Of a stretch of DNA of 64,000 nucleotides, positions 17,342-26,539 are shown in pieces. A program made the position numbers and the translations under genes. The notes below the pieces were generated by a model, which was not told the origin of the DNA, made no database searches, and worked only from the letters and a program-made list of their open reading frames with translations. Position 1 is the stretch's first letter. Every line of letters starts with the position of its first letter. Origin of the DNA: Psychroflexus planctonicus (GTDB lineage: Bacteria > Bacteroidota > Bacteroidia > Flavobacteriales > Flavobacteriaceae); the NCBI RefSeq assembly GCF_014640195.1, contig NZ_BMGM01000005.1:62001-126000 (forward strand), given 5' to 3'.

Positions 17342-17643
17342 TTATTTTGTTTTTACTAGAAGAAAGGTCTTAGAAATTAGAAAAAATACTACTCGAGCGT
17401 ACTTTAAAAACTGGCAATCATTTTCTGAAATTCTTCAATTTTATCTTCTATAAGTTTAAATTCATTTTCTTAATGTACTTTCTTTTTAAAGCTGTTAATA
17501 ATTGATTTTAAATATGTTATTGTAACAGCGCCTTACATTGTTCTAAAATTTATGGCTTTGTTAAGTTCTCGACTCCGCTCGAAGCTAAAACAAAAACTAA
17601 ACATTATTTCTTTCTCAAATTATCACATTAGCATATTTTTGAA
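17342..17643. other. Intergenic region between hmgA and hppD
   Basis: 302 nt without a gene. It holds a short self-complementary motif TCGACTCCGCTCGA (17568-17581) and a 22-nt motif at 17616-17637 that recurs with one mismatch upstream of dgt at 58686-58707. No strong terminator is visible, so hppD could be read through from hmgA. Confidence 0.6.
17616..17637 (+). repeat. 22-nt dispersed repeat, copy 1
   Basis: Begins CAAATTATCACATT, then (A), then GCATATT; copy 2 at 58686-58707 differs only at base 15 (C). Preceding bases (gctaaaa, catt-atttc) also look related. Confidence 0.6.
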
Positions 17644-18798
17644 TTACAGCCATGACTTAAAATAATCTCCGTCTGCTATTTTCATGGCTTCTTCGGTTAC
17701 TTTAAGCGGTTTAAATGTATCTACCATAACAGCTAATTCTTCGGTTTCGGTTTTTCCGATGCTTCGTTCTGCTGCACCAGGATGCGGTCCGTGCGGAATT
17801 CCTGCTGGGTGTAAAGAAATATGTCCAGCTTCAATGTCATTTCGGCTCATAAAATCACCATCTACATAATACAAGACTTCATCGCTATCTATATTGCTGT
17901 GGTTGTAAGGTGCAGGAATACTTTCTGGATGATAATCATACAATCGTGGACAGAATGAGCACACTACAAATGCATCAGTTTCAAAAGTTTGATGTACTGG
18001 TGGCGGTTGGTGGATTCTACCGGTTATGGGCTCAAAGTCATGAATTGAAAATGCATAAGGATAATTATACCCATCGTAACCTACCACATCAAACGGATGG
18101 GTTGCGTAAAGCATATCGAACAATTGATCTTGTTTTTTAATTTTGATTAAAAACTCGCCCTTTTCATTGTGTGTTTCTAGTTCTTCTGGTCGGCGGATAT
18201 CCCGCTCACAAAAAGGAGAATGTTCTAAAAGTTGACCAAAGTGATTTCGATAGCGTTTAGGTGTGTAAATTGGTCTTCTTGATTCTACTATAAAAAAACG
18301 ATTGTCTTCAGTTTTAAAATTTAGCTTATAAATTGTTCCGCGTGGAATAATTAAATAATCGCCATATTTAAAGTTCAGATTTCCAAATTGTGTACGTAGT
18401 TTACCCGTTCCTTTGTGAATAAAAATCATTTCGTCTGCATCTGCATTTTTATAGAAATAATTTTCTGTGGAAGCTTTTGGGGCTGCCAAAATAATGCTGC
18501 AGTCGCTGTTGGTTAAAACGGTTTTTCTACTTTCTAGGTAATCTGAAATTGGAGGAACTTCGAAACCGCGAAAACGATACGATTGTATATTGTTTGCTTC
18601 TGCAATTTTAGGAGCTACATCTTTTCGCTTACCAATTTCTTTTACTTGTGTTGGTCTTTGCTCGTGATATAAATTAGAAGACATGCCATCAAAACCAATG
18701 GTTCCGAATAATTCTTCGTAATATAAACTTCCATCTGGCTTTTTAAAGATGGTATGTCTCTTGTGTGGTATTTTACCAAGTTTGTGATAGAAAGGCAT
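17644..18798 (-). CDS. hmgA: Homogentisate 1,2-dioxygenase
   Basis: 384 residues. It opens the ring of homogentisate to maleylacetoacetate with Fe2+. Cupin-type protein with the iron-binding region near the C-terminus: HQTFETDAFVVCSFCPR and HPAGIPHGPHPGAAE contain the conserved His/Glu residues. Length agrees with the Bacteroidota form (shorter than the 430-440-residue eukaryotic enzyme). It is first in the pair with hppD. The two later pathway enzymes are not in the window. Confidence 0.94.
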   Translation of the reverse strand: MPFYHKLGKIPHKRHTIFKKPDGSLYYEELFGTIGFDGMSSNLYHEQRPTQVKEIGKRKDVAPKIAEANNIQSYRFRGFEVPPISDYLESRKTVLTNSDCSIILAAPKASTENYFYKNADADEMIFIHKGTGKLRTQFGNLNFKYGDYLIIPRGTIYKLNFKTEDNRFFIVESRRPIYTPKRYRNHFGQLLEHSPFCERDIRRPEELETHNEKGEFLIKIKKQDQLFDMLYATHPFDVVGYDGYNYPYAFSIHDFEPITGRIHQPPPVHQTFETDAFVVCSFCPRLYDYHPESIPAPYNHSNIDSDEVLYYVDGDFMSRNDIEAGHISLHPAGIPHGPHPGAAERSIGKTETEELAVMVDTFKPLKVTEEAMKIADGDYFKSWL

Positions 18799-18855
18799 AA
18801 TTTATTGCTTTTCTACAAATATCGTGAAAATTAAGTAAACTTTTTGAATATTTCA

Positions 18856-21120
18856 CTAAAAACGATGTCCAAGACTTATAAACCAAATACTGCTATTTAC
18901 TTCTGGAGAGTAACTGTATTTTAAATCTATTGGTCCTATAATAGTTTCTAAACCATAACCCAATGCATAACCTGTAAAATCTGGTGTAGAAAACCAGTTT
19001 CCAGACTCAAATAAATCATTCCCTATGTTGGCATAATTTGCACTGAGAATGAGATGATGTTTTCTATAGAAGTTATAAAATAAATCTAACCCACTTTTGA
19101 TATAGGAATTACCTGAAAGGCTAATAAAATCGTATCCATAAAAAGGCCTAAAATTATTAATTGGGCTATTTCCGAAACCTCCTAGAAAAAAGTTTAAGCC
19201 ACCGAGTGCTTCGTTACCGATGCGAAATCCTATTTCTGACCCAATTTTTAAAGAAACTCGCTCAGAGATTGGCTGGACATAAGCTGCTTCGCCTTTGGCA
19301 ATTGAAAATTGCGAAATACTTTCACTGTCCAACAAAGAGGTTAGGTAAACGTGTAAATCACCAAAAAAATAAAACCCACGTGTTGGATAATATTTATGGT
19401 CTAAACTATCAAACTCAAGATAGCTATAGGTACTTAACAAATTAAATTCTTCAATTATGGTTTCTGGCTCTTCATTATCTTGAGTTTGGTTTGCCAAGAT
19501 GGTTTCTGTTTTGGCTCTCAGTAATTTCTGCTCCATTCCTAAACCAAATTTAAAATCTTTAAACAATGGAGTTTCAACATAAAGTTGATTGGTGTAATCT
19601 TGATTTAATAGCTGAATTTGATTTACGTTGAAATCTTCAAATTGATTTCCAATTACATCTTGTACGAAAGAAAAATCTACGCTATTCTCAAACCTATTGA
19701 AGCGAGAGCGAAAACCTACACTCCAATAGGTTCCTTTATCTATAAAGTAGTTTAAATTATACCTAAAATTGTCTCCCAACATTAAGTCTAGTGAAAGAAT
19801 ATCGTTGTTAAAAAGTAAGCGTTTTTCTGTGTAATTTAAAAGCAAAGCAGATTTATACAAATCATCATAGTGGGCTCCAAACCTCAACAATCTTTTTTCT
19901 TCAGACTCAGTGACTTCTAAAATTAGTTTATAAGAATGCTCTGTTTGTTTATCTAAACGGTAGTGTATTCTATCAAAGTTTTGTGTTGCAGATAAGTTGT
20001 TTAATCCGTTATTAAAATCGGCATAGGCAGTTTTTTCATTTATCTTTATTTGTAATTTGCCTCTGATGTAGTTTCTCGGATAGGCTTTGTTTCCTTTGAT
20101 TTCAATTTCGTTTACTACCAGTGAATCTTTGGGTTGTATGCGTTCATCTCTTTTTACTTCTTGTTCTTGATTTTTTTGTTGAAGAGCAATTTTTTTTAAT
20201 TCATCTATATGATATTTTGCTGCTATTCTTCCATTTTCTATAATTTGATCTCCTTTATCAAAATCCAACACAGAAAAGTTCTGAATATCTGGACGTATAA
20301 AAACATCTACTAAACCACGCTTATTCTTCATTGCTTTTATCGTATTGAAGTTGGTAACTTGCGTCATCACTTCAAGACCGCTTTTTAATCTTTCCCTGGA
20401 GTACAAACTATCTTGCACATCTACACCTATTATATGGTTGGCTCCACGATTAATTAATTCTTCCACAGGAAAGTTATTGCTTACACCGCCATCTGTAAGT
20501 AATTTTCCATTTACTAAAATTGGTCTAAAAACCGATGGAATAGCGCCACTAGCAGAAATGGCTAAAGGCAAAGAGCCTTTATCAATAATTATTTCGGCTC
20601 CCGTTTCTAAATTAGTAGCCATACAAAAAAAAGGAGTATTTAATTCTTTAAAAGTGTCTGTTTCGACATGAGCTGTAAGTTGAGCTAAAAAATTATATAC
20701 ATTTTGACCTTTGGATAAACCTGATGGAATTCTAATTTTATAATCATCAAAATTTAAACTTAGTGCGTACTTTTCGTCTTCTTCACGTTCAAAAAAAGTT
20801 TTGGCTTCTCTTGGAATTTCATCGCTAATTAAGCTATTGAACTTAGTTGCATAAAATATAGAATCCAGTTGCTTTGGCGAATAACCTGCTGCATATAAGC
20901 CGCCAATTATGGCTCCCATACTGGTTCCAGCAATGTAATCTATTTCTATGCCGGCTTCTTCAATAATTTGCAAAGCACCAATATGTGCTAAACCTTTTGC
21001 TCCACCGCCACTTAAAACCACGCCTACTTTTATTTCTTCGTTTTTAAGCGACAAACTATCCTGCTGGCTATACATTAGCTGAACAGCAAAAAGTAAAATG
21101 AAGATGAATTTAGTTTTCAT
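18856..21120 (-). CDS. Patatin-like phospholipase with POTRA and BamA-type barrel (PlpD-like)
   Basis: 754 residues. Signal peptide to about residue 19. Patatin domain at about 31-320: oxyanion loop GGGAKG (38-43), nucleophile Ser67 in GTSMG and catalytic Asp210 in TDGG, all intact. A POTRA-like segment follows (about 330-400) and then a C-terminal beta barrel of the BamA/Omp85 type (about 400-754) ending in F. Known relatives are type Vd autotransporters such as PlpD, lipases exposed or released at the surface. Its first 11 nt overlap the end of uvrC, so it is the second gene of that operon. Confidence 0.9.
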   Translation of the reverse strand: MKTKFIFILLFAVQLMYSQQDSLSLKNEEIKVGVVLSGGGAKGLAHIGALQIIEEAGIEIDYIAGTSMGAIIGGLYAAGYSPKQLDSIFYATKFNSLISDEIPREAKTFFEREEDEKYALSLNFDDYKIRIPSGLSKGQNVYNFLAQLTAHVETDTFKELNTPFFCMATNLETGAEIIIDKGSLPLAISASGAIPSVFRPILVNGKLLTDGGVSNNFPVEELINRGANHIIGVDVQDSLYSRERLKSGLEVMTQVTNFNTIKAMKNKRGLVDVFIRPDIQNFSVLDFDKGDQIIENGRIAAKYHIDELKKIALQQKNQEQEVKRDERIQPKDSLVVNEIEIKGNKAYPRNYIRGKLQIKINEKTAYADFNNGLNNLSATQNFDRIHYRLDKQTEHSYKLILEVTESEEKRLLRFGAHYDDLYKSALLLNYTEKRLLFNNDILSLDLMLGDNFRYNLNYFIDKGTYWSVGFRSRFNRFENSVDFSFVQDVIGNQFEDFNVNQIQLLNQDYTNQLYVETPLFKDFKFGLGMEQKLLRAKTETILANQTQDNEEPETIIEEFNLLSTYSYLEFDSLDHKYYPTRGFYFFGDLHVYLTSLLDSESISQFSIAKGEAAYVQPISERVSLKIGSEIGFRIGNEALGGLNFFLGGFGNSPINNFRPFYGYDFISLSGNSYIKSGLDLFYNFYRKHHLILSANYANIGNDLFESGNWFSTPDFTGYALGYGLETIIGPIDLKYSYSPEVNSSIWFISLGHRF

Positions 21121-22912
21121 TGGTATTCTGGTAATGTGCTTGAATTAAGGTAGCTTTGGCTTCTCCTATAATGTTGGCAAGTTCTTTTTGGGATGCAGAT
21201 TTAATGTTTTTTACCGAACGGAATTCTTTCAACAAATTTACGGCAGTTTTTTCTCCTATGCCTTCAATTTCTTCTAATTCTGTGCCCAAGGCGTTTTTAC
21301 TGCGTTTATCTCTGTGAAACGTTATTCCAAAACGGTGTGCTTCGTTTCTTAATTGCTGAATAATTTTTAAGGTTTCTGATTTTTTATCTAAGTACAACGG
21401 ATATTTATCGCCGGGATAAAACAATTCTTCCAAGCGTTTGGCAATACCGATAATGGCAATTTTCCCACGCAAATCTAGCCTTTCTAAAGCTTTAACTCCA
21501 GAAGAAAGCTGTCCTTTTCCGCCATCTACAATAATTAGTTGTGGCAAAGGTTCTTCTTCTTCTAACAAACGTCTGTATCGCCTAAAAACCACTTCTTCCA
21601 TAGAAGCAAAATCGTCTGGACCTTCTACGGTTTTGATATTGAATTTTCGGTAATCTTTCTTGCTGGGTTTTCCGTTTTTGAAAACTACACAAGCAGCAAC
21701 TGGATTGCTGCCTTGAATGTTAGAATTATCAAAACACTCGATATGTCGTGGTTCTTCAGACAGGCGTAAATCTTCTTTCATTTGAGCCATTAAACGGTTT
21801 ACGTGCCGATCTGGATCTACAATTTTCATTTGTTTGAAGCGTTCCATCCTAAAGTATTTCGCATTGCGAATGGATAAATCTACAATGGCTTTCTTATCGC
21901 CTAATTTGGGTACGGTAACCTTTATTTCTTCTCCTGCTTCAACTGGAAACGGAACGTAAATTTCTTTAGAAGGCGAATCGAATCGTTGGCGAATTTCGGT
22001 AATGCCCAATTCTAACAATTCTTGGTCAGATTCATCTAACTTTTTTTTCATTTCAATGGTATGCGATCTTATAATTGCTCCGTGCGAAAGTTGCAAGAAA
22101 TTGACGTAACCATAACCTTCATCACTTACCACAGAAAACACATCTACGTTGTTTATTTTTGGATTTACTACAGTAGATTTTGCCTGGTATTTTTCTAATG
22201 TATTTATTTTTTCTTTAATGCGCTGCGCTTCTTCAAACTGCATGTTTTCTGCCAATTCTTGCATTTGCTGTTTAAAGTCGATTAACGAATCTTTAAAATT
22301 GCCTTTTACAATTTTTCTGATGGCTTCAATTTGTTTGTTGTAGCTTTTTTCAGATTGCAAGTCTTCACAGGGACCTTCGCAATTTCCCAAGTGATATTCT
22401 AAACAAACTTTGTATTTTCCAGCCTGAATTTTATCTTCAGTCAAATCGTATTTACAAGTTCTGATTTTGTACAATCCTTTAATGAGTTCTAATAGAGTTT
22501 TCACCGTTTTTATACTCGGGTAAGGACCAAAATATTCGCTTCCGTCTTTGATGACTCTGCGGGTTAAAAATATTCTTGGGAAACGTTCATTTTTAATGCA
22601 AAGCCATGGGTAGGTTTTGTCGTCTCGCAACATCACGTTAAATCGTGGTTGCAGCTTTTTAATCAGATTATTTTCCAGTAAAAGTGCATCGGTTTCAGAT
22701 GAAACTACAATGTGTTTTATCTCGTGTATTTTCTTCACCATGACCGCAATGCGATGGCTATCATGCTGTTTATTGAAATAGGATGAAACGCGTTTTTTTA
22801 AGTTTTTAGCTTTTCCAACATAAAGTATGCGTTTGTTTTTATCGAAATATTGATACACCCCAGGCGCGCTGGGTAAAGTTTTAATTTGCACTTCAATATC
22901 GGGCGTACTCAC
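21110..22912 (-). CDS. uvrC: UvrABC system protein C (excinuclease subunit)
   Basis: 600 residues. It makes both incisions in nucleotide excision repair. N-terminal GIY-YIG nuclease (GVYQYFDKNKRILYVGKAKN, about 17-37), UVR motif around EEAQRIKEKI, RNase H-like C-terminal endonuclease with ECFDNSN and VDGGKGQ, and a terminal helix-hairpin-helix (about 550-595). The start codon is GTG (CAC on the plus strand at 22910-22912); no ATG lies between it and the -7 element. The following patatin gene overlaps by 11 nt. Confidence 0.96.
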   Translation of the reverse strand: MSTPDIEVQIKTLPSAPGVYQYFDKNKRILYVGKAKNLKKRVSSYFNKQHDSHRIAVMVKKIHEIKHIVVSSETDALLLENNLIKKLQPRFNVMLRDDKTYPWLCIKNERFPRIFLTRRVIKDGSEYFGPYPSIKTVKTLLELIKGLYKIRTCKYDLTEDKIQAGKYKVCLEYHLGNCEGPCEDLQSEKSYNKQIEAIRKIVKGNFKDSLIDFKQQMQELAENMQFEEAQRIKEKINTLEKYQAKSTVVNPKINNVDVFSVVSDEGYGYVNFLQLSHGAIIRSHTIEMKKKLDESDQELLELGITEIRQRFDSPSKEIYVPFPVEAGEEIKVTVPKLGDKKAIVDLSIRNAKYFRMERFKQMKIVDPDRHVNRLMAQMKEDLRLSEEPRHIECFDNSNIQGSNPVAACVVFKNGKPSKKDYRKFNIKTVEGPDDFASMEEVVFRRYRRLLEEEEPLPQLIIVDGGKGQLSSGVKALERLDLRGKIAIIGIAKRLEELFYPGDKYPLYLDKKSETLKIIQQLRNEAHRFGITFHRDKRSKNALGTELEEIEGIGEKTAVNLLKEFRSVKNIKSASQKELANIIGEAKATLIQAHYQNTNEN

Positions 22913-22929
22913 GTTTAAAAAATTTATAC

Positions 22930-22937
22930 CAAAAATA
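22930..22937 (-). promoter_or_regulatory. -7 element of uvrC
   Basis: Minus-strand TATTTTTG (TAnnTTTG), 17 nt before the GTG start. It supports GTG as the true start. No -33 box at standard spacing. Confidence 0.5.
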
Positions 22938-23004
22938 CATAAACTAAATGGCTAGCTTACTTAAGCAAAAGTAAAAAGTGAAGAAAATAATTCAATATGG
23001 TGCC

Positions 23005-23040
23005 AAAAAAGTTGGCGCAGAAACATGTTCTACGCCAATT
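23005..23040 (-). terminator. Rho-independent terminator of the YeeE/YedE operon
   Basis: On the minus strand stem TTGGCGTAGAA / TTCTGCGCCAA (11 bp, one G-T pair) with loop CATGT/A, followed by CTTTTTT. It lies 33 nt after the last gene of the pair. Confidence 0.78.
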
Positions 23041-23072
23041 AGGGGTAACTTATATTTTTATTTAAGCTTTGA

Positions 23073-23486
23073 TTAGTGCGGCAGCTTGCTTTTTAGAACC
23101 CCGTATACAAAAGTGCCTAACAATGCGCCACCGATAACAACTAAAATAGGTAAAAAACCTGCACCTGCTAAAACATACATTGGTCCGGGACAAGCTCCAG
23201 CTAAAGCCCAACCTAATCCAAATAAAATTCCACCGAACAAATACCGAGCAATGCTTTTATCTTTAGGAGCTAAGCTCATGTCTTGACCACCGATGGCCTT
23301 AATGTTGAATTTTTTAATAAAAAAGATTCCGATTACACCCAAAACTAAGGCTGAGCCGATAATTCCATACATGTGAAAAGAACCAAATTCAAACATTTCA
23401 TAAATTCTGAACCAAGAAGCCGCTTCAGATTTATACATTACTATACCGAAAAATATGCCTATAATTAAATATACTATTGATTTCAT
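23073..23486 (-). CDS. YeeE/YedE family (DUF6691-type) sulfur transport half-protein
   Basis: 137 residues with four hydrophobic helices. The conserved Cys sits in GWALAGACPGP (about residue 100), the typical YeeE/YedE signature thought to relay thiosulfate or sulfane sulfur through the membrane. It is the smaller, second half of a two-gene pair, 9 nt after the larger one, and ends before a strong terminator. Such pairs (also called PmpA/PmpB-like) often accompany persulfide metabolism genes; none is visible here. Confidence 0.85.
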   Translation of the reverse strand: MKSIVYLIIGIFFGIVMYKSEAASWFRIYEMFEFGSFHMYGIIGSALVLGVIGIFFIKKFNIKAIGGQDMSLAPKDKSIARYLFGGILFGLGWALAGACPGPMYVLAGAGFLPILVVIGGALLGTFVYGVLKSKLPH

Positions 23487-23495
23487 TTTAATGAT

Positions 23496-24056
23496 TTATT
23501 GGTTAAAAATTATTGGATAGAGAAAGTGAATCATTACCAAACCACCTATAAAAAATCCAATAACGGCAATTAGTGAAGGTAATTGTAAATTACTTAATCC
23601 TGAAATGGCGTGTCCAGAAGTACAACCGCCAGCGTAGCGTGCTCCAAATCCTACAAAAAAGCCACCGATTAATAAAATGGCTAATACTTTTGGATTGCTT
23701 AATTGTTCCATTCCAAATAATTCGGTTGGCAAATAAGCATCACCAGCAGAATTTATTCCATAGGTTTCTAATTTCTCTGCTACTTCTGGGTTTATTTCAA
23801 CCGTATTATCAGACAGGTATTGATTAGAAAGAAATCCACCAATAATGGCACCCGCTACTACAATTAAATTCCAACGCTGACTTTTCCAGTCGAATCTAAA
23901 AAATTCGGAAACTTTTCCTGCGCCACCAATTGAGCATGCTGTACGAAGGTTTGAAGACATGCCGAATTGTTTACCGACAAATAAAAGCACAAACATGGTG
24001 AGCGCAATAAGTGGTCCCGATACATACCAAGGCCAAGGTTCTATAATAAAATCCAT
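23496..24056 (-). CDS. YeeE/YedE family sulfur transport half-protein
   Basis: 186 residues, four to five TM helices. Two conserved Cys motifs: RTACSIGGAG (about residues 39-48) and GARYAGGCTSGHAISG (about 135-150), matching the larger YeeE/YedE half. It is the first gene of the operon with the small half 9 nt downstream. The intergenic region upstream, shared with the divergent CBS gene, contains the ATTGGT-T-ACCAAT palindrome at 24108-24120. Confidence 0.87.
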   Translation of the reverse strand: MDFIIEPWPWYVSGPLIALTMFVLLFVGKQFGMSSNLRTACSIGGAGKVSEFFRFDWKSQRWNLIVVAGAIIGGFLSNQYLSDNTVEINPEVAEKLETYGINSAGDAYLPTELFGMEQLSNPKVLAILLIGGFFVGFGARYAGGCTSGHAISGLSNLQLPSLIAVIGFFIGGLVMIHFLYPIIFNQ

Positions 24057-24107
24057 ATAAACGTTTTTTTTGCAAAGTAAATCTATTTGAGTTTTTCTTT
24101 AAGTAAC

Positions 24108-24120
24108 ATTGGTTACCAAT
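24108..24120. promoter_or_regulatory. Perfect 13-nt palindrome, possible operator
   Basis: ATTGGT T ACCAAT, located 52 nt before the YeeE start and 75 nt before the divergent CBS gene. Position fits a regulator of one or both transcripts. A TTTACTTTG sequence between it and the YeeE start (about 24074-24082, minus) may be the -7 region. Confidence 0.35.
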
Positions 24121-24195
24121 TCAAAAAAATGATAATGTTAACTTTTTTAGTGTTTGTTGAATAATCCTTATATTGGGTAATAAAATTTTTGAATT

Positions 24196-24663
24196 ATGGG
24201 AATTAAAAGCTTTCAAGGAAATCATGTTGGAGAATTAAAAATAGCAGCAGATAAGCTGAGCGTTGCAGATTGTATGCAAAAAAACGTGGTCACCTTTACT
24301 GAAAACATGTGTTTAGTTGAAGCCATGAAGATTATGATTCAGAAAAAAGTTTCTGGTGGTCCAGTAATCAATGCGAATAATGAAGTAATAGGAATTATTT
24401 CTGAAGGTGATTGCATCAAACAAATTTCAGATTCGCGATATTACAACATGCCCATGTCTGATGTAAGTGTTGGTAGTAAAATGAGCCGAAAAGTAGAAAC
24501 GGTAAAACCAACTGAAAATGTTTTTGACATAGCCAACCAATTTTTACATCTTAAAAGAAGACGTTTTCCCGTTATTGAAAATGGCAAATTAGTAGGTTTG
24601 GTAAGTCAAAAAATGCTGATGAAAGTTGCCCTAGAATTGACTGGAAATAATTGGAAAAAGTAA
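24196..24663 (+). CDS. Tandem CBS-domain protein
   Basis: 155 residues made of two CBS domains (about 20-78 and 90-150) with the usual V(D/V)CMQKNVVTF and GIISEGDCIK, then KLVGLVSQKML segments. Such stand-alone CBS pairs bind adenosyl nucleotides and act as sensors. No enzymatic domain. It is divergent from the sulfur transporter pair and convergent with trpS (8-nt gap). Its partner is unknown. Confidence 0.85.
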   Translation: MGIKSFQGNHVGELKIAADKLSVADCMQKNVVTFTENMCLVEAMKIMIQKKVSGGPVINANNEVIGIISEGDCIKQISDSRYYNMPMSDVSVGSKMSRKVETVKPTENVFDIANQFLHLKRRRFPVIENGKLVGLVSQKMLMKVALELTGNNWKK

Positions 24664-24671
24664 TGCCAATT

Positions 24672-25640
24672 TTAGTATCCTAGTTTAGTCCTTACTCTTG
24701 TCAAAACTTCATTGGCAACTAAACTTGCCTTTTCAGCTCCTACTTGAAGAGCAGCGTCAACTTCATCTAAATTATTCATGTAATACGCATATTTATCCCG
24801 TTCGTTTTTAAATCGGTCTACAACCAATTCAAAAAGCGCTTGTTTAGCGTGACCGTAACCAAAATTTCCAGCTTCATATTTAGTTTTTAATGCTTCGGTT
24901 TGGGCAGGATTTGCTATTAGTTTATACAAAGCAAAGACATTACAAGTAGAAGTATCTTTTGGTTCTTCTAAAGGAGTTGAATCTGTTTCAATTTTCATGA
25001 TGGTTTTTCTAAGCTTTTTATCGCTTTCAAATATATTAATGGTATTTCCTTTAGACTTGCTCATTTTATCACCGTCTATTCCAGGAATCAACTTTACATC
25101 TTCATGAATTTTAGCATCAGGCAAAACAAAAGTTTCACCAAATTTGGTGTGAAAACGGTTAGCTACATCACGTGTAATTTCAAGATGTTGCAATTGGTCT
25201 TTTCCAACAGGAACAACTTCTGCATCATACAACAAAATATCTGCCGCCATTAACATCGGGTAGGTAAATAAACCTGCATTTACATCTTCTAATCGGTCGG
25301 ATTTATCTTTAAAAGAATGCGCTAAAGTCAAGCGTTGGTAAGGAAAAAAACAGCTTAAATACCAAGATAATTCGGTTACTTGCGGAATGTCGCTTTGTCT
25401 GTAAAAAACGGTTTTTTCAATATCTAAACCACAAGCTAACCAAGCTGCAGCAGTAGAATAGGTGTTGTTTTTTAAGGTTGACGCATCCTTGATTTGCGTT
25501 AGCGAATGCATATCTGCAATAAACAAAAAAGATTGATTGCTTGGCTGGTTAGCCATTTCAATAGCTGGTAATATGGCTCCTAAAAGATTTCCTAAATGTG
25601 GAGTTCCTGTACTTTGTACACCCGTTAAAACTCTAGACAT
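24672..25640 (-). CDS. trpS: Tryptophan--tRNA ligase
   Basis: 322 residues from the ATG at 25638-25640. Class I aminoacyl-tRNA synthetase: the HIGH-type motif appears as TGTPHLGN near the N-terminus, and the KMSKS motif as DGDKMSKSKGN. Length is that of bacterial TrpS. An upstream in-frame start at 25661 would add seven residues but falls on the -7 promoter box (25659-25666), so MSRVLTG is taken as the N-terminus. Confidence 0.95.
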   Translation of the reverse strand: MSRVLTGVQSTGTPHLGNLLGAILPAIEMANQPSNQSFLFIADMHSLTQIKDASTLKNNTYSTAAAWLACGLDIEKTVFYRQSDIPQVTELSWYLSCFFPYQRLTLAHSFKDKSDRLEDVNAGLFTYPMLMAADILLYDAEVVPVGKDQLQHLEITRDVANRFHTKFGETFVLPDAKIHEDVKLIPGIDGDKMSKSKGNTINIFESDKKLRKTIMKIETDSTPLEEPKDTSTCNVFALYKLIANPAQTEALKTKYEAGNFGYGHAKQALFELVVDRFKNERDKYAYYMNNLDEVDAALQVGAEKASLVANEVLTRVRTKLGY

Positions 25641-25658
25641 AGCTAAATAAATTTCGGT

Positions 25659-25666
25659 CAAAGATA
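25659..25666 (-). promoter_or_regulatory. -7 element of trpS
   Basis: Minus-strand TATCTTTG (TAnnTTTG), 18 nt before the ATG. It lies back to back with the plsC promoter, with about 6 nt between them. Confidence 0.55.
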
Positions 25667-25672
25667 TAAGTT

Positions 25673-25707
25673 TTTGCTTTCTAAATTCACTTCATTTGCT
25701 AATTTTG
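25673..25707 (+). promoter_or_regulatory. Promoter of the acyltransferase gene
   Basis: TTTG (25673-25676), 23 nt, TAATTTTG (25700-25707). The box lies across a possible TTG start at 25696, showing that translation begins at ATG 25714 with a very short leader. Confidence 0.65.
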
Positions 25708-25713
25708 AAGCCT

Positions 25714-26442
25714 ATGAAAATACTAGCAAATAGTTTGCGATTAATTTGGCGTATCTGGTTTTATGTCTGGATGTTAATTGTAATTATCCTATTATTTCCA
25801 TTTTTATTTATCACTACTTTAAAAGAAAGTTGGTATGCCTATTTTTTTAAAGTAGCTCGTGTTTGGGGAATTGCCAATTTAATTGGAATGGGTTTTATAC
25901 CTAAAATTGAAGCACAACAAAAAATAGAAAAAGGCAAAAGTTACATGCTTACCGCTAACCACACGAGCATGATGGATATTATGATGATGCTTTATATTTC
26001 TAAGAATCCATTTGTATTTGTAGGTAAAAAAGAGTTAGCAAAACTTCCCATTTTTGGATATTTTTATAAGCGTACTTGCATATTAGTAGATCGAAATTCT
26101 GCTCAAAGTAGAAAGGCCGTTTTTGATGAATGTCAACGCAGATTAAACCGCGGCACTAGCATTTGTATTTTTCCAGAAGGTGGCGTTCCAGATGATGAAA
26201 CAATACTATTAGCCCCATTTAAAGATGGAGCCTTTCGCCTAGCCATTACTCATCAAATTCCAATTGTGCCCATTACTTTTATAGATAACAAAGAAGCATT
26301 CCCGTACATTTTTTTTAAAGGAAGACCAGGCATTTTAAGAGCTTATATTCATTCTTTTATTTCTACTAAAAACTTAGACTTAAACGATAAAACAAATTTG
26401 AAGGAACAAGTTTACCATAAAATCTTGAGTAAGATCAAATAA
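25714..26442 (+). CDS. plsC: 1-acyl-sn-glycerol-3-phosphate acyltransferase (PlsC family)
   Basis: 242 residues. It transfers an acyl chain to lysophosphatidic acid, giving phosphatidic acid. N-terminal hydrophobic helices (about 8-36), then the catalytic HxxxxD motif NHTSMMD (His83, Asp88) and the substrate-binding FPEGG. Membrane-associated on the cytoplasmic face. The gene stands alone between trpS (divergent) and the histidine kinase. Other acyl acceptors within the LPLAT family cannot be excluded. Confidence 0.9.
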   Translation: MKILANSLRLIWRIWFYVWMLIVIILLFPFLFITTLKESWYAYFFKVARVWGIANLIGMGFIPKIEAQQKIEKGKSYMLTANHTSMMDIMMMLYISKNPFVFVGKKELAKLPIFGYFYKRTCILVDRNSAQSRKAVFDECQRRLNRGTSICIFPEGGVPDDETILLAPFKDGAFRLAITHQIPIVPITFIDNKEAFPYIFFKGRPGILRAYIHSFISTKNLDLNDKTNLKEQVYHKILSKIK

Positions 26443-26505
26443 GATATTTATTATATTTTTTGATTTTATTTGTAGTATTATTTATTCAAAACCAAGTAGT
26501 TGTGT

Positions 26506-26513
26506 TATATTTG
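26506..26513 (+). promoter_or_regulatory. -7 element of the TPR histidine kinase
   Basis: TATATTTG, a perfect TAnnTTTG, 26 nt before the TTG start at 26540. No TTTG at -33. Confidence 0.5.
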
Positions 26514-26539
26514 AAAGTTACTTATAACAACAAGTTAAG

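Noticed and set aside
17568-17581. Third member of the T-loop hairpin family
   Set aside because: TCGACTCCGCTCGA follows GTTC but has only 4-bp arms and a different core; no tRNA sequence flanks it.
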